Source: Drosophila persimilis | Lineage: Eukaryota; Arthropoda; Insecta; Diptera; Drosophilidae | DNA length: 64,000 nucleotides | Reading direction: 5' to 3' | Assembly: GCF_003286085.1 (NCBI RefSeq) | Contig: NW_020825288.1 | Coordinates: 21,452,001-21,516,000 of the forward strand | In this document: in pieces, positions 13,604-26,076 of the stretch | How positions within the stretch are numbered: the first letter of the stretch is position 1 | How the letters are laid out: each line of letters begins with the position of its first letter | The notes under the pieces: generated by a model | Told to the model about the DNA's origin: nothing | Database searches by the model: none | Seen by the model: only the letters and a program-made list of their open reading frames with translations | Made by a program: the position numbers and the translations under genes

Positions 13604-13621
13604 ACATGTTGTATGCGTAAC
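13604..13621 (+). promoter_or_regulatory. GTATGCGTAA-family site
   Basis: ACATGTTGTATGCGTAAC. This is one of the extended members of a word family that recurs across the window on both strands (see also 19,177-19,210, 53,030-53,047 and 62,662-62,679). Protein-binding function is inferred from recurrence only. Confidence 0.35.
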
Positions 13622-14160
13622 AATTACAAAAAGCATACTCACCCACCAACACTGTCGCTGTCCTGATGTGTGTGAGTGCTTCTGTCCAGACACCACACTG
13701 CCTGCTGATGGGGTAAGCCGCTTTGATGGCTGTCGACGGGTCAAAAAGGCTTGTCTGGCCTAGGAGATTTTGCCTGTTTGGGGTCCTTTGCCTGTCTGCG
13801 ACACGCGCACACTTCACTTGAACACACGTATACGCACACTTCGAGGAAATAGGAGGCGGACTTGGACTCGCACGCACTTTCGGACAGCAGCAGGAAATCC
13901 TTTCTGCCGGAGGCAATTAAAACGCTTCGGCCGTTTGACTTTCGTCGTGTATCAAATGGTATTTCCAGCAAAAGCTTTTTGGTAATTGTACACAGGCCAA
14001 GCTCCGTCTTCGAGTCTTATATATCCTTCAGCCTCAGCACTTTAGCACAAAATTTCACTGAAAAATGTAAACGGTTCTTAGGATTTTGGGTTTTTAGGGT
14101 TTTGGGGCGGAGATTTTCGTGGAAGAATTGCCGAAACGTCTCACAAATATTCGGCAATTA

Positions 14161-15700
14161 AGTTCAGTGGGAGAGCGTCGGCAAACGGTGCGTATGAGTG
14201 ATGCGGGTGGCGGCCACGGCTAGAGCGACGGCGATGGCGGAATCGGAATGCCTTACGAGTACGTCGTAATGTAAGCAGGCGTCAGCCGGCTGGCGTGTGT
14301 CATCTTTAATAGCAGCCATGGCGACGGGAATTTACAGGGGGACAGGGATAGGTATGTCCTTCCTGTTGTTGCGGTTTGTTGTGTGATCTGATCACGTATT
14401 AGCCGGGCCGGCCCCACAGCAGGAGCACCGACAGAGGAGACATTTTACAAATAAATGTTCTACTTTTAGACGAAAGGCAAAGGAAGGGTCCTTTAATCTT
14501 GTGGCTCACTGCTAAGCTGCTTCAAAAATGCGGGGCACGTGAGACCCGTCAGAAAATATTTTAAAATCTTTTACGCTTTGTGTGGGATATAAGAGGGATC
14601 AACTTTCAATAACCCCAGCACTTCCTGGATCGTACAAAAGTGTGCCCCGGAGAAAGGGCATAGGTAATACGATTGACTTGAATAAGTATTCATCATTTCG
14701 GATCAAAATAATATGATTTAATGTTAAGTTTAATCGTCAGGATTATAGATTATTTTTTATTCGAATTAAATATAGATCAACCCTTAAAGTTAGACCCCTA
14801 ATGCTTTCCTAGATCATTCTTGAGACTTCGGACTACTCTTGGAAGTTTTTGAAAGGCTACCTTTTATATCCCTGGAAATTTCGATTCCTAAAACGGATCC
14901 TGTGAAAATTATATAACATAAAAACACTTGTACGGAATGGGACTCTGAACTTTCAATATGTATCCATCATTCATGATTCCCTCTGTTCGCTCATGAAGTG
15001 GGTTTACCCTCAAATTGTGGCCAACATTGTTGGCATTTCATTGGCCAAAGACAGCAACAGCCGCCGCAGCACCAGTAGCAGCATCAGCATCAGCTCAGGC
15101 AAGCTCATTAACACACATCCCAGCCGACTGAAGCTATTGATATGCCCGGCACGCCATAACTTTCCAAACGTACCCCCACACAAGCACAAGAACACTCTCG
15201 GATCGCAGTACACAATTACCAAGAGTCGGGCCGATGCCTCCAGTACCGCCTGCCGCCTAAGCGGTTCATTCATAAAAAATCCTACGCTTCAGCAATGTTA
15301 AAGCTTTAAGAACATACAAGAACACACCAAACAAAAGGGAGCAGCGCATGGGGGGCACAGTTCTTGCACAGTTTGGTTCGCGTTGCCTACAGTTCACATT
15401 TCCCACGTTTTCCGGGGCATCAGTAGCACAAACCGTGTTGCCTACTTTCCGGGCAGCACAAAAGTCGAAATACGCGCGCGACTATCGCTGGATGCGACTG
15501 AGCGTAGGATGTGATGTGATGTTGTGCGGAGACACAACCAAACGCTTCGGGATTTGCACGGGAACTGAAACTGAAATCAAAACGAGTCTGTTTGGGTCGC
15601 AATCGCGGCAGCCTTCGAAGCCGGAGACAGAGCCAACATTACTTCGTCTGTGTCGGCAACGAAAGTGAAACGTAACGCATACGCAGCGTTGACCCGCTTC
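14161..15700. other. CpG-richer non-coding stretch
   Basis: Two patches, about 14,160-14,300 and 15,340-15,690, are noticeably richer in CG dinucleotides than the surroundings. The first begins with an initiator-like TTCAGTG at 14,164. The second contains the minus-strand 21-bp motif at 15,668-15,688. These may be conserved regulatory or non-coding exon sequence. The open frame at 14,993-15,301 is serine-rich and has no recognisable domain, so I do not call a gene. Confidence 0.35.
15668..15688 (-). promoter_or_regulatory. GCGTATGCGT-family site, long form
   Basis: On the minus strand this reads CGCTGCGTATGCGT followed by TACGTTT. It matches 22,195-22,215 (+) at 20 of 21 positions and is clearly related to 25,743-25,762 and 53,032-53,051. 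Confidence 0.4.
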
Positions 15701-17944
15701 CCCACTTGGTCATAACGAAAGCTTTGCTCTTCCTTTCCGAGAGCTTTCAGAGAGCGGTAGAGTCCCAGAACAGCTGACTTTTGTTATTGCCGGGCGGCCT
15801 ACCATTGGAGTGTTTTTCTTGTTGTTATTCCACATTGGCTCTGAAATTTTGTTTATGCAAAGTTTTCTTAGGGGATTAATAAGTAATTGATTGCATTTAC
15901 GATTTTGACTGTTGTTGACACAGCCAAGGTCACGCTCAATGGAGTGTTTGGGCCCAAAAATATATATCAATGCCTTAAGCTAGCTCAGGCTCAGAGCCTC
16001 TCGCCAATGTCTTTTGTGGTTGGCCAATAGGGCTTACAGTAGACAAGAAAATGAAAGACAGACTTGAGAAAGTGATTAATTGCATTAGGCTTAAGTCTCA
16101 CTTGCAACAACTTGAATTCTTGAGTAATTAGGTAGGAAGACCTTCTTGAAACTCCACTCTATGGCTTATAAGTGGCTGACACCCCAACAATTAGCCCACT
16201 AAAAGCTTTCTAAGCACACGTGCCAACCAGTACGTACTCCCTCCAGCCACAAGCCAATTTATGAATGAACAGGCCATACCTATACATACGTACATACATA
16301 TACTTATGTATAGGTAGAAAGCAATAAAGCAGTCTTCCTTCGTTTTTGTTTGGGTTGCGTTCCTGAGCTGCTGGGCTGCCATTATGTTGATAATTTGATT
16401 CGCATTGTCGGTGCTTTTCCGGGGCTTTGTTCGCCCTGTGAATGCCATTATATTCCACTTATTTTGAGGTGCCTTTGTCGATTCTTTGCATTTAATAGGA
16501 ATTTAATTATGTGTGCGTATGTATATATTTATTCATATCCCTGCTCAACATCCTGGCTCTTGTGACTGGGCCATTTATTTCAGCTAGTCAAAATCGTTGA
16601 CTGAAAATATTCCTCTTACGAGTATTTGGCCCATTTAGTCATTAATAATGAAAGCATTTTAATTACTTGAGCAGCTTAGCATACACTCCAGTAGAATGGG
16701 CAGGGAGTGTGATATATGTATATCACAGGACAGGACATTCCGATGTCAGGTCGGGAGTATGTTATCCAATTATCTTGTTTACTTTTTACTGGGGTTTAAG
16801 ATGTTGCTGCTTGGTTGAGCTTGCTGTTTATGGTCAGCAAATGAAAATACGAGTATTTAACAGGGGATAAAAAGTATAAAAGGGATTCAAAGAATGATCC
16901 CTGAGAAGGGGAAATACACGTAGTATTTAGAGGATTTAATTTGCTTGAGAAATTTCTTATATCATATTTTAGTAATACTTTAAAAATACCATATATCCTA
17001 CGTATATCCTGGATAGCTTTTAACGGAGCTTGAAAGCTGAACATATTATTAGACAACAACCAAAAGAAAACTTTTAAAAGAACATTCAAAGCTTTCCAAA
17101 TTAGCTTTTGGCTGGTTGAATTTATAGCAGGAATATTTTATAGCAGCGTAGGTAAGCTCAGGATTAAGCTTTAGTCGGACTACTTTAGATTAGCTTTATT
17201 TTGATGCCTTAAACCTAAGCCTAAACTTAAAATAACCGAATCTTAGGCATTCAAACCTCATCCAACCACAACAGACCTCAGACAAACCGAACTAACTTCT
17301 CAAACTGTGGCGCAACAAACAAAAAATAACCAAGAATGAATATCACTTGCCACAACAACAACCACAACCCAACATCACGCAACTCCAGCATTAACCCACC
17401 AAAACCTCAATCATTAAACAAAAACCAATCCCTTAGCCAATAGAAACCTTTTCTAGGCCACATTCTATACCTCCAAATATTTCCTTACATTTTCAATACA
17501 CCATTTCCCCCTCCCTCTAAGAGAATTTTATTGCCGAACTTTTTGGCATGAAGCCTTTTAACAGCCAACTGACCTTTTGGTAGGAGTGTGCTCCTGCCCA
17601 AAAGACCTCAGCAATGCCCCCACAAAAGTTTACACAGGTCAAAGAAAATATTTTGGATGAGCCCCATAACAATATGACAAGTTCCTCAGGGGGGTGGGCG
17701 TGTGGCAAATACCACCCATACACAATGTTTGCTTTGGGGCTTTGGCGAGCAATAAAACAGAGAAATTAAATTTCTATAAGTAGGAAACAAAACACACACC
17801 AAAAAAAAAAAGAGTTAACCGAAAATCGGAAAGCGACCCGAACGGAAGCCGCAAACCGCAAACTTTTGCAGCTCGATCGACGTAGGTAAGACCCATGAAA
17901 ATCGCTTTAATTTTCCAGCTGCGGCTGACCAAAAGCCGCACAGA

Positions 17945-17967
17945 GAGGGAGAGAGAGAGAGAGAGAG
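17945..17967 (+). repeat. GA dinucleotide microsatellite
   Basis: A GAGAGAG run of about 22 bp. It could bind GAGA factor in flies, but no promoter features adjoin it. Confidence 0.7.
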
Positions 17968-19176
17968 GATGAGAAGGGACAGTAGCCATCTGCTTGATTA
18001 CACTTTCCCCTGACCAGGCCCTGCGGTTCGGTCCGATTTTGCCAAACATTCGCTTAAATAAATTGGAAACTGTTTATGGTGCAGCAGACAAAAAAAAACT
18101 AATTAAATTGGCCAGCCATTTGCCTGCCGCTGAAAACTTGGCTCACAAACTTGGCTTAGTTCTCAACACCTGCGAACATGTTTACACTTCCTGGCAGGCA
18201 CCGGCCCCGCCACTCCGAACGGAGATTCGATTCGGGGAAAAGTTTTGGTCAGACTCTGCCTTTGCATGCCAGGCACATAACTCATTTCCAGCTTCCTGCT
18301 GGTTTTCCCCCTTTTTGGGGAAATATATATATTTGTTCAAAACTGAACAAGTCAACTTTGTTAATATGTATATAAGATACGTAGACTATAAGGAAAGTTT
18401 CAATGTTTCCTCTTGTTAGCTTCAAGCATCTTCTTATCTGAGATGAGAGCTTTAATATTGGAGGGCTGCTTTCCATCCACCTGCTGCCGTTGGCCTCACC
18501 TTGACCAATTTATTTGCGGTGGCTTTATTATTGGGAAACTTTTGAAATGACTTTCGCCAACCCATCAGGGGATCTTCAATGGATTTATGAATATTTTCAA
18601 GGGGATAAATAATGAATCGTTGCTTAATTTCAAAAGCCAAAGTTGCTGTTGCTTTTCGCCTGATAAATGTGAAGCCATTGCATCAGTCAGTCGTTCAGAA
18701 GGCCAACTCATTCAATTAACGCGCCCATTTGGATTCAATAAATTTTGAGGAGAACACTTTATGGGCATGAAAGTTGGCTATAGCTGAATGGTGATGAAGA
18801 AAGTAATGAAGATGGTGCAAAATTACATTACATGTTAAATGGTTTTCCGCTATCTATTAAGTAATGCTTCATTCAAAGAGCATCCCTAAGACTATACTAC
18901 GAAGTGGTTGATTCCGCTCTCCATAAAAATATCTTTTATGTGTAGAGTATACCAAAGTCTATACTTCTTGCCGATACTATTCCCCTTGGACATCAACTCT
19001 TTTTTATGACCATCCATTAAGGATATATTAAAATCAACATTGTGGAATTTTTATGGCCCTCCCGCAAAGTGGGCTCAACAATGAGTGTGTTGGAATAGGC
19101 CTGGTCCAGTTGGCAGTTGACAAATAATATGAGACCCGAACGACTAGACAGCGGTCAGTGTTTAATGTCAGCGCCT

Positions 19177-19210
19177 ACATGTCGTATTCGTAATTGCGCA
19201 TACGCCATGT
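19177..19210. promoter_or_regulatory. Inverted pair of GTATGCGTAA-family sites
   Basis: The plus strand at 19,177-19,194 reads ACATGTCGTATTCGTAAT. The minus strand at 19,193-19,210 reads ACATGGCGTATGCGCAAT. The two 18-bp sites face each other and share a 2-bp AT overlap, giving a 34-bp imperfect palindrome. The plus-strand half differs from the site at 62,662-62,679 by one base. Head-on pairing suggests a site for a dimeric DNA-binding protein, which is inference. Confidence 0.45.
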
Positions 19211-20509
19211 TGTCCAGGACGATAACAAAGGGGTTTTACCACTTGTGTCGCCCAAAGGAGCAGCCGAATGGAGCCGGAAATTCCTACACGCCGTCATAAT
19301 TTACTACCTCCGAACAGCTGCAACTGTAGAAGCCATAAAAATGAGGCATCAAAACCATTTAAGGCAGCAACTTAGCGACATTGTCCTGGCAATCCAAGAA
19401 GCCAAATGAGAGTACGATTTCCAAGAAAATTCTTTTGTTAACTCAACTTTATTTTGTTTGTGTTTTCAATTGAAACTTTTTAAGGAAAGTACAAGCTACA
19501 AAAGGTCTAAAAGCACATTCAAAATGAATTGCGGACACAGTGGAGCATTGTCTTTAATTTTCAGCCAGACGGCTTTCTGTATCATTATATTCCATCTAAA
19601 TTTAAGCGATGGATAAAGGCTGACTAATCGTTTCTTCTGACATAAACAATTAACTAAAAGCTTGTCCTAATAGTTTTCACTTTAATAAAGATTAAGGGCC
19701 ACATGACATTAATAATAAAACAATCTCCATTTAATCGAGAATGTTGAGGCATTCAGACAAGCCGTAAATGCGGTTCCATTCATAAATATCAAATGTGTGT
19801 TGTTGGGGGAAAAAAGTCAACTGCCAATGAACTAAGGAAACAAATTTCCCTATTTTATCAAAAACCAGTATTCAAGAGAATCCCCGAATCAAAGAGAGTG
19901 AGGGTTGCAAGAGAAAATTACCCTTAAGTTTGGTCAGAAAATGATTCAAGTCTTTTTTATATTCTACGGCCAAAAGTAGCAATAAAGTTGCTTTGAGATA
20001 TGGTATACTGGTTCTTCTTGTAATAAAAAACATTCTTTCAAAATCTTTATATGAAAACTTTATAAATATCTTCATTTGATTTTTCTTTTCTTGTTTTTTA
20101 CATAAATTTAACCGCTTTTCAGAAGAAACTTTTGCTATAAGGAAGACAGTAGGAGCCCGAGGAATATTATAATGCTAAATTTGCTGAGGTTTCTCTTTCC
20201 ATTTAACAACACATACTCACATGGGTCTTACCATCCAATTAGCTGACAGTCAACATATTTCTCTTCATAACATTATCATTTGTTTTGGGGGGAGAGAGCC
20301 GAAATCGCACACTAAACATAACAATAAACATAATTTGCAGGACTTTTCCCTCCCGCTGTAATTTCATATTTTGGGTCAATCAGGGACGATCTCCCCTTCT
20401 CAAAATAATTGAGATATACTTTTGCACGCATCCGAATCCCAAACGGAATTCAATTGATAGGCTTGTCAAATTGGCAGACGATTATAATTTGCCATGTGCC
20501 CGGAGAATC

Positions 20510-20531
20510 CGAATCAGCTACGAATCAGCTA
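20510..20531 (+). repeat. 11-bp tandem duplication
   Basis: CGAATCAGCTA occurs twice back to back. It is a small slippage-type duplication. Confidence 0.75.
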
Positions 20532-22194
20532 CAGAGCCAGACGGAGGGATCAATGTGAACAGCAAGGCCAGGTCAAAGTTTTTTCCTTTGTATCGCATTT
20601 GCAGTTTATCTTTTTTCTTTCTTTTTTGTGCTCTTCTGATAAGCCATACCCATAAAGGACTCATAAAACAGTTCGATATAAGTGCGAATGGCGCCCGTCA
20701 AGAGTCATAGAGTGTCCTTGACATTGATGGCCAATGGAGAAGGAGAGGTGGGTGGTCTGCAGCTGGAACTTGGCCCTCGTCTGCGTCTGCACCCATACAC
20801 ACGAGTAATTGCTTCCGGTGCCATCTTTATCAAGTCAAAGCCAAAGTCAAATGTGCAAGCGGAACAAATGTTTGAATGTCTGTATAAATCACCTTTCACA
20901 TTCATGTTTTTCAGAGTTTTGAAACCTACAGTTTGTATGCAGTTGGTAAAGGGTACATTGGTTTTGTCAAGGAACTAAGTTTGAATCTAGAGGAATGCTT
21001 TTTGAGTGTAATAAAGTTATGAAATCCTTACTCAAGAATCTAAATATCGGTGAGGGGGACAAATATTATTCCCTCAATACTGACTAAATAAATACTCGTA
21101 TCTTTCTCGATAATTCCTGGAACACAACGACTTCCTTTATTCCCCCTTAAAATGCTTGAAAAGTCACCGACTTAAAGAGCATTTCCATTTCGTTGCTTAA
21201 AAAAAACAGACTTTCTGTTCATCGTGTTTTTCTTCCGTTTACCATGAAAATAAATGCGCAACAATTTCTTTGTAGATTTTTACCATTTTCCATGCATATA
21301 TCAGGATGCTATTGAACGGCCATGAGCCCAGGAGGGTCTTGGCAATTGCCTGGAACCAAACCCACAGACAGACCAGACCCTGAAAAAAGGGGCAGCAACA
21401 TCGTGCGAGTGCAATACTCATTTGGCCATAAAGTTTTCACTGTCACTTGGCTGATTGCATTTATAACAATTTTTTGCTATTAAAATTTTCGTTGGCTTAT
21501 TTCCAATTGCCGGACATATTTTCATTCTGAGAAGACTTTCATTATGCCAATGCCAAGCCGGCAAGGACAAGGCACACAAAAACTTGTCGACAATTCCAGA
21601 GACACATGCTCGTAGTCGTAGTCGTAGTCACAGTTTTGCAGAAAAGTTTTTGCCCGTCAGCACAAAAAAGGGAAAGTCTTTGATTTCGAAGGGATTTCCA
21701 AAGCTTTTAGTTGAATTGAAATGCCTCCAGACAGGGGATCAGGCATCAGCTGAGCCTGAGCCTGAGCGTTTGCCTGAGATACGGCTATGACAATGAGAAA
21801 AAAAACAGAGAGTGGAATCTAGATTGGGGAAAACTGGTGGGGAAAAGGTCAGCATAATTAATGTTGATGGCCATTGACCGACTTAGACAGGGTGCTAAAT
21901 AAATGGTTGCATTCAATTTCGGGGGCTGGCATTAATTTGTCATCAATACAAATGCTGTCAGGTGGCTCAGACACGTGCCAGAAAGAGGTCCTTGCCCGAA
22001 TAATTGTTCGCATAATTAATTACATTCATTTGTGTTTCCTGATTTGTGTGCGACCTCTCCGCTGTGAGGATCCATCATTAATATCCTTTCATATTGGTTC
22101 CCTTAACGGAAGTACTTCCCCGTTCTCGAAGAGTCTCACTCTGTGCACATTTTTTCCGCATGTTTTTGTTGCTTTATTTCCCTATCGCTAACAG

Positions 22195-22215
22195 CGCTGC
22201 GTATGCGTGACGTTT
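22195..22215 (+). promoter_or_regulatory. GCGTATGCGT-family site, long form
   Basis: CGCTGCGTATGCGT followed by GACGTTT. It differs at one base from the minus-strand site at 15,668-15,688. No nearby gene explains it. Confidence 0.4.
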
Positions 22216-23199
22216 AATTGAATTGTTCATTGACATTTTGCTTTGTCGCAGCCGATGCCAATGTCGGGGCCAACCCGTTTACATTGTCAACTTTTTAATT
22301 GAATTATGTAATTGCATGGTGCACAAAGTTCCCTGGTGAAAAGCGTTGCATACGCTGCCGGGGGGAGGGTGAGAAAAACTTTCTGCCACCCAACTTTCTA
22401 AATGGAAAAATTCCAAATTAAAATGTATAGCACTGCGGGTGGGCGGGGCTGGAAAAAGTTTTGAAACTGTTTTTGATATGCTGTGAAATGTAAAAATAAT
22501 GGAAAATGTCTGTGGCATGCCCACTTGATGCATGTATACAATGGCATCGATAGGTGGCAAAGGGAGTTCTTGTGATGGGCCGGAATAAAAGATCAATAGA
22601 AAAGAGTTTTCTAATGGAAAATACATAGGAATGGTAGCAGAGGTTATTCTTTTACATGAATATTAGGGATAACTCCTAATCTTACTATGCCCCAATGAAT
22701 CGTTTATTCTCTGAATTATATACACCTTGCGAATATCCTTATTGATGCCAGATTACGAAAACCTTAAATAAATAAGCCCCAAAACAGTTGTTGAATGTTT
22801 TTATATTATTTATGGACATAATAAGAAGCCCCTCTGTGCCCCCAAGCACTTCCAGTCTTTGCCTTCACCCTCTTGACCACAGTAAGAGCTCTCAATATGG
22901 GTTATCCAGGTGTCGCGTCTGTTTGATTAGGTATATATAGACATGCAATAATGCCAGCCCACATCTTGAGCATTATTTATGGCAACGACAAACCACTTGA
23001 TGGCTACTCTCGACTCCTGGCCAGGGGGTAGGATGCAAAAGAGGGTCATTGGAGGGCACACAGAGGTGGGCAGTGGCCATTCATTACTCATATCAATTGG
23101 CCCGAAGGCTGGACCATTCGCACACACTCTCATCTGAGTTAATTGGCTTATATTTATATGGATTTTTACAGCCTTGAACGGGGATATATGGTGTGTGTA

Positions 23200-23240
23200 G
23201 GGCTCTAACTATAGGTTGACTATGCGTGGCTCTAACTATA
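23200..23240 (+). repeat. Local direct repeat GGCTCTAACTATA
   Basis: The 13-bp word occurs at about 23,200 and 23,228, with a period of about 28 bp. It is a short local duplication. Confidence 0.6.
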
Positions 23241-25638
23241 TCTATAGTGAGTGGATCTCCCTTTTATATCAACATATGTGTGCCCAGCTACATAGCTGCT
23301 GTGCCCTTGCCCTGACATTTTGATGATTGCGTGTTAATTAAGCGTTTGCACGCACAGTTGCACACCCCTGAGAGAGGGTTTGGGTTTTACAGGCGTGGGT
23401 TTTCGGGGGATGGAGTACCCAGGCAAATGTGGGACATAAATTTATCCTCCTCCGTTAGTGCAGATTTATGGCAGAGCAGCTGCCACAAGTGTCTGTCCTA
23501 TCCGGTCCCAAGCGTCGTTCTACACTTCGCCACTTTCGCACCTCTGCAAAAAAAAAGAAACTTTCACCCAAGTGGCATAGTCGTATATGTGTGTGTGTGT
23601 GTTGGTATGGGTATGCACTACTACACGCATACGTAAGCACAAGTGACAGGTAATTTGTGCATAAAAGCGTGTATATGGCGGAGGCATGAGGCAATAGGCG
23701 GCACAGAAGGAGGCTTCCCCTCACACCCACATATACATTATTCATTTCATTGCCAACTTTTTGCTGCTCCCACCATCTGTTATTTGTGTGTGTGTGTGTA
23801 TGTTTGTGTGGGTGCGTGTGTTTTTGCACCCTTGGCAATTTTTGCAGTTGTCCTTCAATGGGTTTTTGCCACCCCGCCCACTACTTTTTTGTGCACTTTT
23901 CAACAGATTTCCACATGACAGATGCGACAGTAGCCTGACGGTTTATGGGCCCATAGTCGGTTAGACGCTGTTCGATGTTATGCCCAGGCTTATTATCTCG
24001 CTGTCGCAGTTTTTGATACACCAAAAGGGGGTATAGCGGTTATGCAAGTATGTTGGTAATGCTGGGGGGCAAGGATTTTGAGGAATATGATGAATCTTTG
24101 ATGAACTGCAACCATAAATGTCTCTATTTCTCAATGAACATTTCTATAACCTTACACAGACCCTACCTAAGATCTAACGTCAATATCAGATGGCTACCAT
24201 AATAAAAATAGTTTGAAAAACAAGTCTCAGTAAAAAACAAATTCCCTTTTCCTAGAAATATTTAAATAACTACCTTTAAGAGTATTTACACCTTCGGTGT
24301 CTGAATTGTTAACCTCTCCTTATTTAGCGTCCATGTTTTTCCACTTGGTTTGATGTACCATTTGTAGCCAAACTTTAATTTTAAAATATATATTAGTCTT
24401 GGCCTGGACACGCTGTACCTTTTGTCAATTTTGCTAAGCTGATTTGTCTGCACACAAACATTGTCCAGCGACTAAACTAATTATGCAGAGAGCACAAAGT
24501 TATTGTGGACAAAGGCAAATTCAATTATTTGTGCAAAATTTACACAAAATTCAATCAATTCAATTCGGAAGCCCAAAGTGCCTCAGGAGAGTAGTACTCT
24601 GTCAACAAAAATTATCGTATGCAATAATGCCTAACGAACGTACAAAGTTTACTCAAACACACACAGATGCTATCTACATGGACACCCAAAAAGAGCGAGG
24701 AACCAAATGTAAAAGTTGAATATGAATATTGAATATTGACTGGCTGAGAGATTACCTGGAATTCTTGAGCAAGAAAAACAAAATAGTTTTAGAGAATGAA
24801 AGACACTATAGATTTAAAGGTCTAAAGGCTGATTAAATTGAATATTGTGGAATATTTCTGACTGAAATTCAGTAACTAAGACACAGCTTCACCTTAGTTT
24901 AAGAATTGACAGTATCAAATTGTAGATTATTTATTGTTTTGCAAATAATTTTCCTAGAGGTGCTCGTCCGAGTAGTGTCAACAGAACAGAATCCGTGTGT
25001 CGCTCTGGATAAATGGCCATCGGCCATGGGTTAGATCGAGTCTCAACAAGTCAAAAACTTATGCAAATCCATTTCATGTGACAGCCAATGTGTGAGGATA
25101 CTTGCAACAGGCATGCCTCCAGGGGCAACATGTGCCAGCTGCTGAAACTAGTACTTCTGGACGGTTTTTTTTCGTAATAAAGGAAATATATTTGTCGTAG
25201 AAGAAATTGACAATACATACATATATGTATATACCAGGCTTGAATTTAAATAAATTTAAATGAAAACGAAACTTCATTCCGTTTTTGTGCGTTAATTATG
25301 GCTCAAGCCTTATGCTCGTATAAGCCATTTAGGCTTTCCCTTTTGCCACATTAAAGGGCATTAAAACCTTTGCGGTCCCCTCAACGGTGGAAAGTTTAAC
25401 AACTTTATTCCTAATAAACAAATTTCGCCATTATGCCTACTCACAGACTATATCCTGTCCCCCAAGGGCAACAAGTTATCCTCTTAATTGGCTGAGCCGG
25501 GACGTTGTTGGCCCTCTGTTTGTGTGGGCCCAATACGAAGGGTACAAGCGATTCAATTACAGGCCAAATTGCGGCTCCTTTGTGGGTGTGTGCGGAGGCT
25601 GTACTTAATTGCATTGATGCTCTTCCGTTGCAAACTGC

Positions 25639-25648
25639 GTATGCGTAA
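25639..25648 (+). promoter_or_regulatory. GTATGCGTAA site
   Basis: An exact GTATGCGTAA core preceded by GC and followed by TAA. A related site, GTTGCGTATACGCAACGTTT, lies about 100 bp downstream at 25,743-25,762. Clustering of two members within about 125 bp supports a regulatory rather than random origin. Confidence 0.35.
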
Positions 25649-26053
25649 TAAGCTGCATTATCAGACACTAACAGCTTGTTATAAGCAGCCAGAGCAGAGC
25701 CAGCAAGAGCAAAACAGAACAAGGCCCGAAGGCTGTACAATTGTTGCGTATACGCAACGTTTACAGGAAAAGCCTTCAAGTGTATAAATAACTTACAATT
25801 ATACCCAGTTTCCTCCGCTCTGCCCCTCTCTGTCGTCGAAATTATGTAAACCACTGCGGTCGCGACAATTTTCCGACCTACTCTTACACCCATTTTAGTA
25901 GCCAATAAACTTTTGTGTGCGCTTCCCCGACTCTCGACCTTCCCCGCACAGGTGCGTGTCCCGTTTGGACTGAAATCCTTTCTGGTAAATGTCGACACTC
26001 GTAATTTGTAATTTGCAACCATTTTTCCGAAACGTTGCTAAATTGCATTTTCC

Positions 26054-26076
26054 CACACACACACACACACACACAC
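26054..26076 (+). repeat. CA dinucleotide microsatellite
   Basis: About eleven CA units. Confidence 0.85.

Larger units (their letters stand above)
7916..14160. other. Non-coding region with candidate homeodomain-site cluster
   Basis: No coding gene is supported. The stretch holds a cluster of three CTRATTAG sites (8,842-8,874), one GTATACG-type member of the dispersed motif family near 8,599-8,613 on the minus strand, a GAGGCA hexamer run (12,074-12,116), an 18-bp AT palindrome (12,353-12,370), and a CTG-rich tract (13,281-13,334). A member of the GTATGCGTAA family lies at 13,604-13,621. Positions 10,300-10,980 are strongly A/T-rich. Confidence 0.55.

Noticed and set aside
14993-15301. Serine-rich 102-codon frame
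   Set aside because: The serine run comes from an AGC-type repeat. There is no domain, and the opposite strand is also open.
25441-26022. 193-codon open frame on the minus strand
   Set aside because: No domain, no splice or promoter context, and it spans ordinary non-coding sequence including a member of the dispersed motif family.
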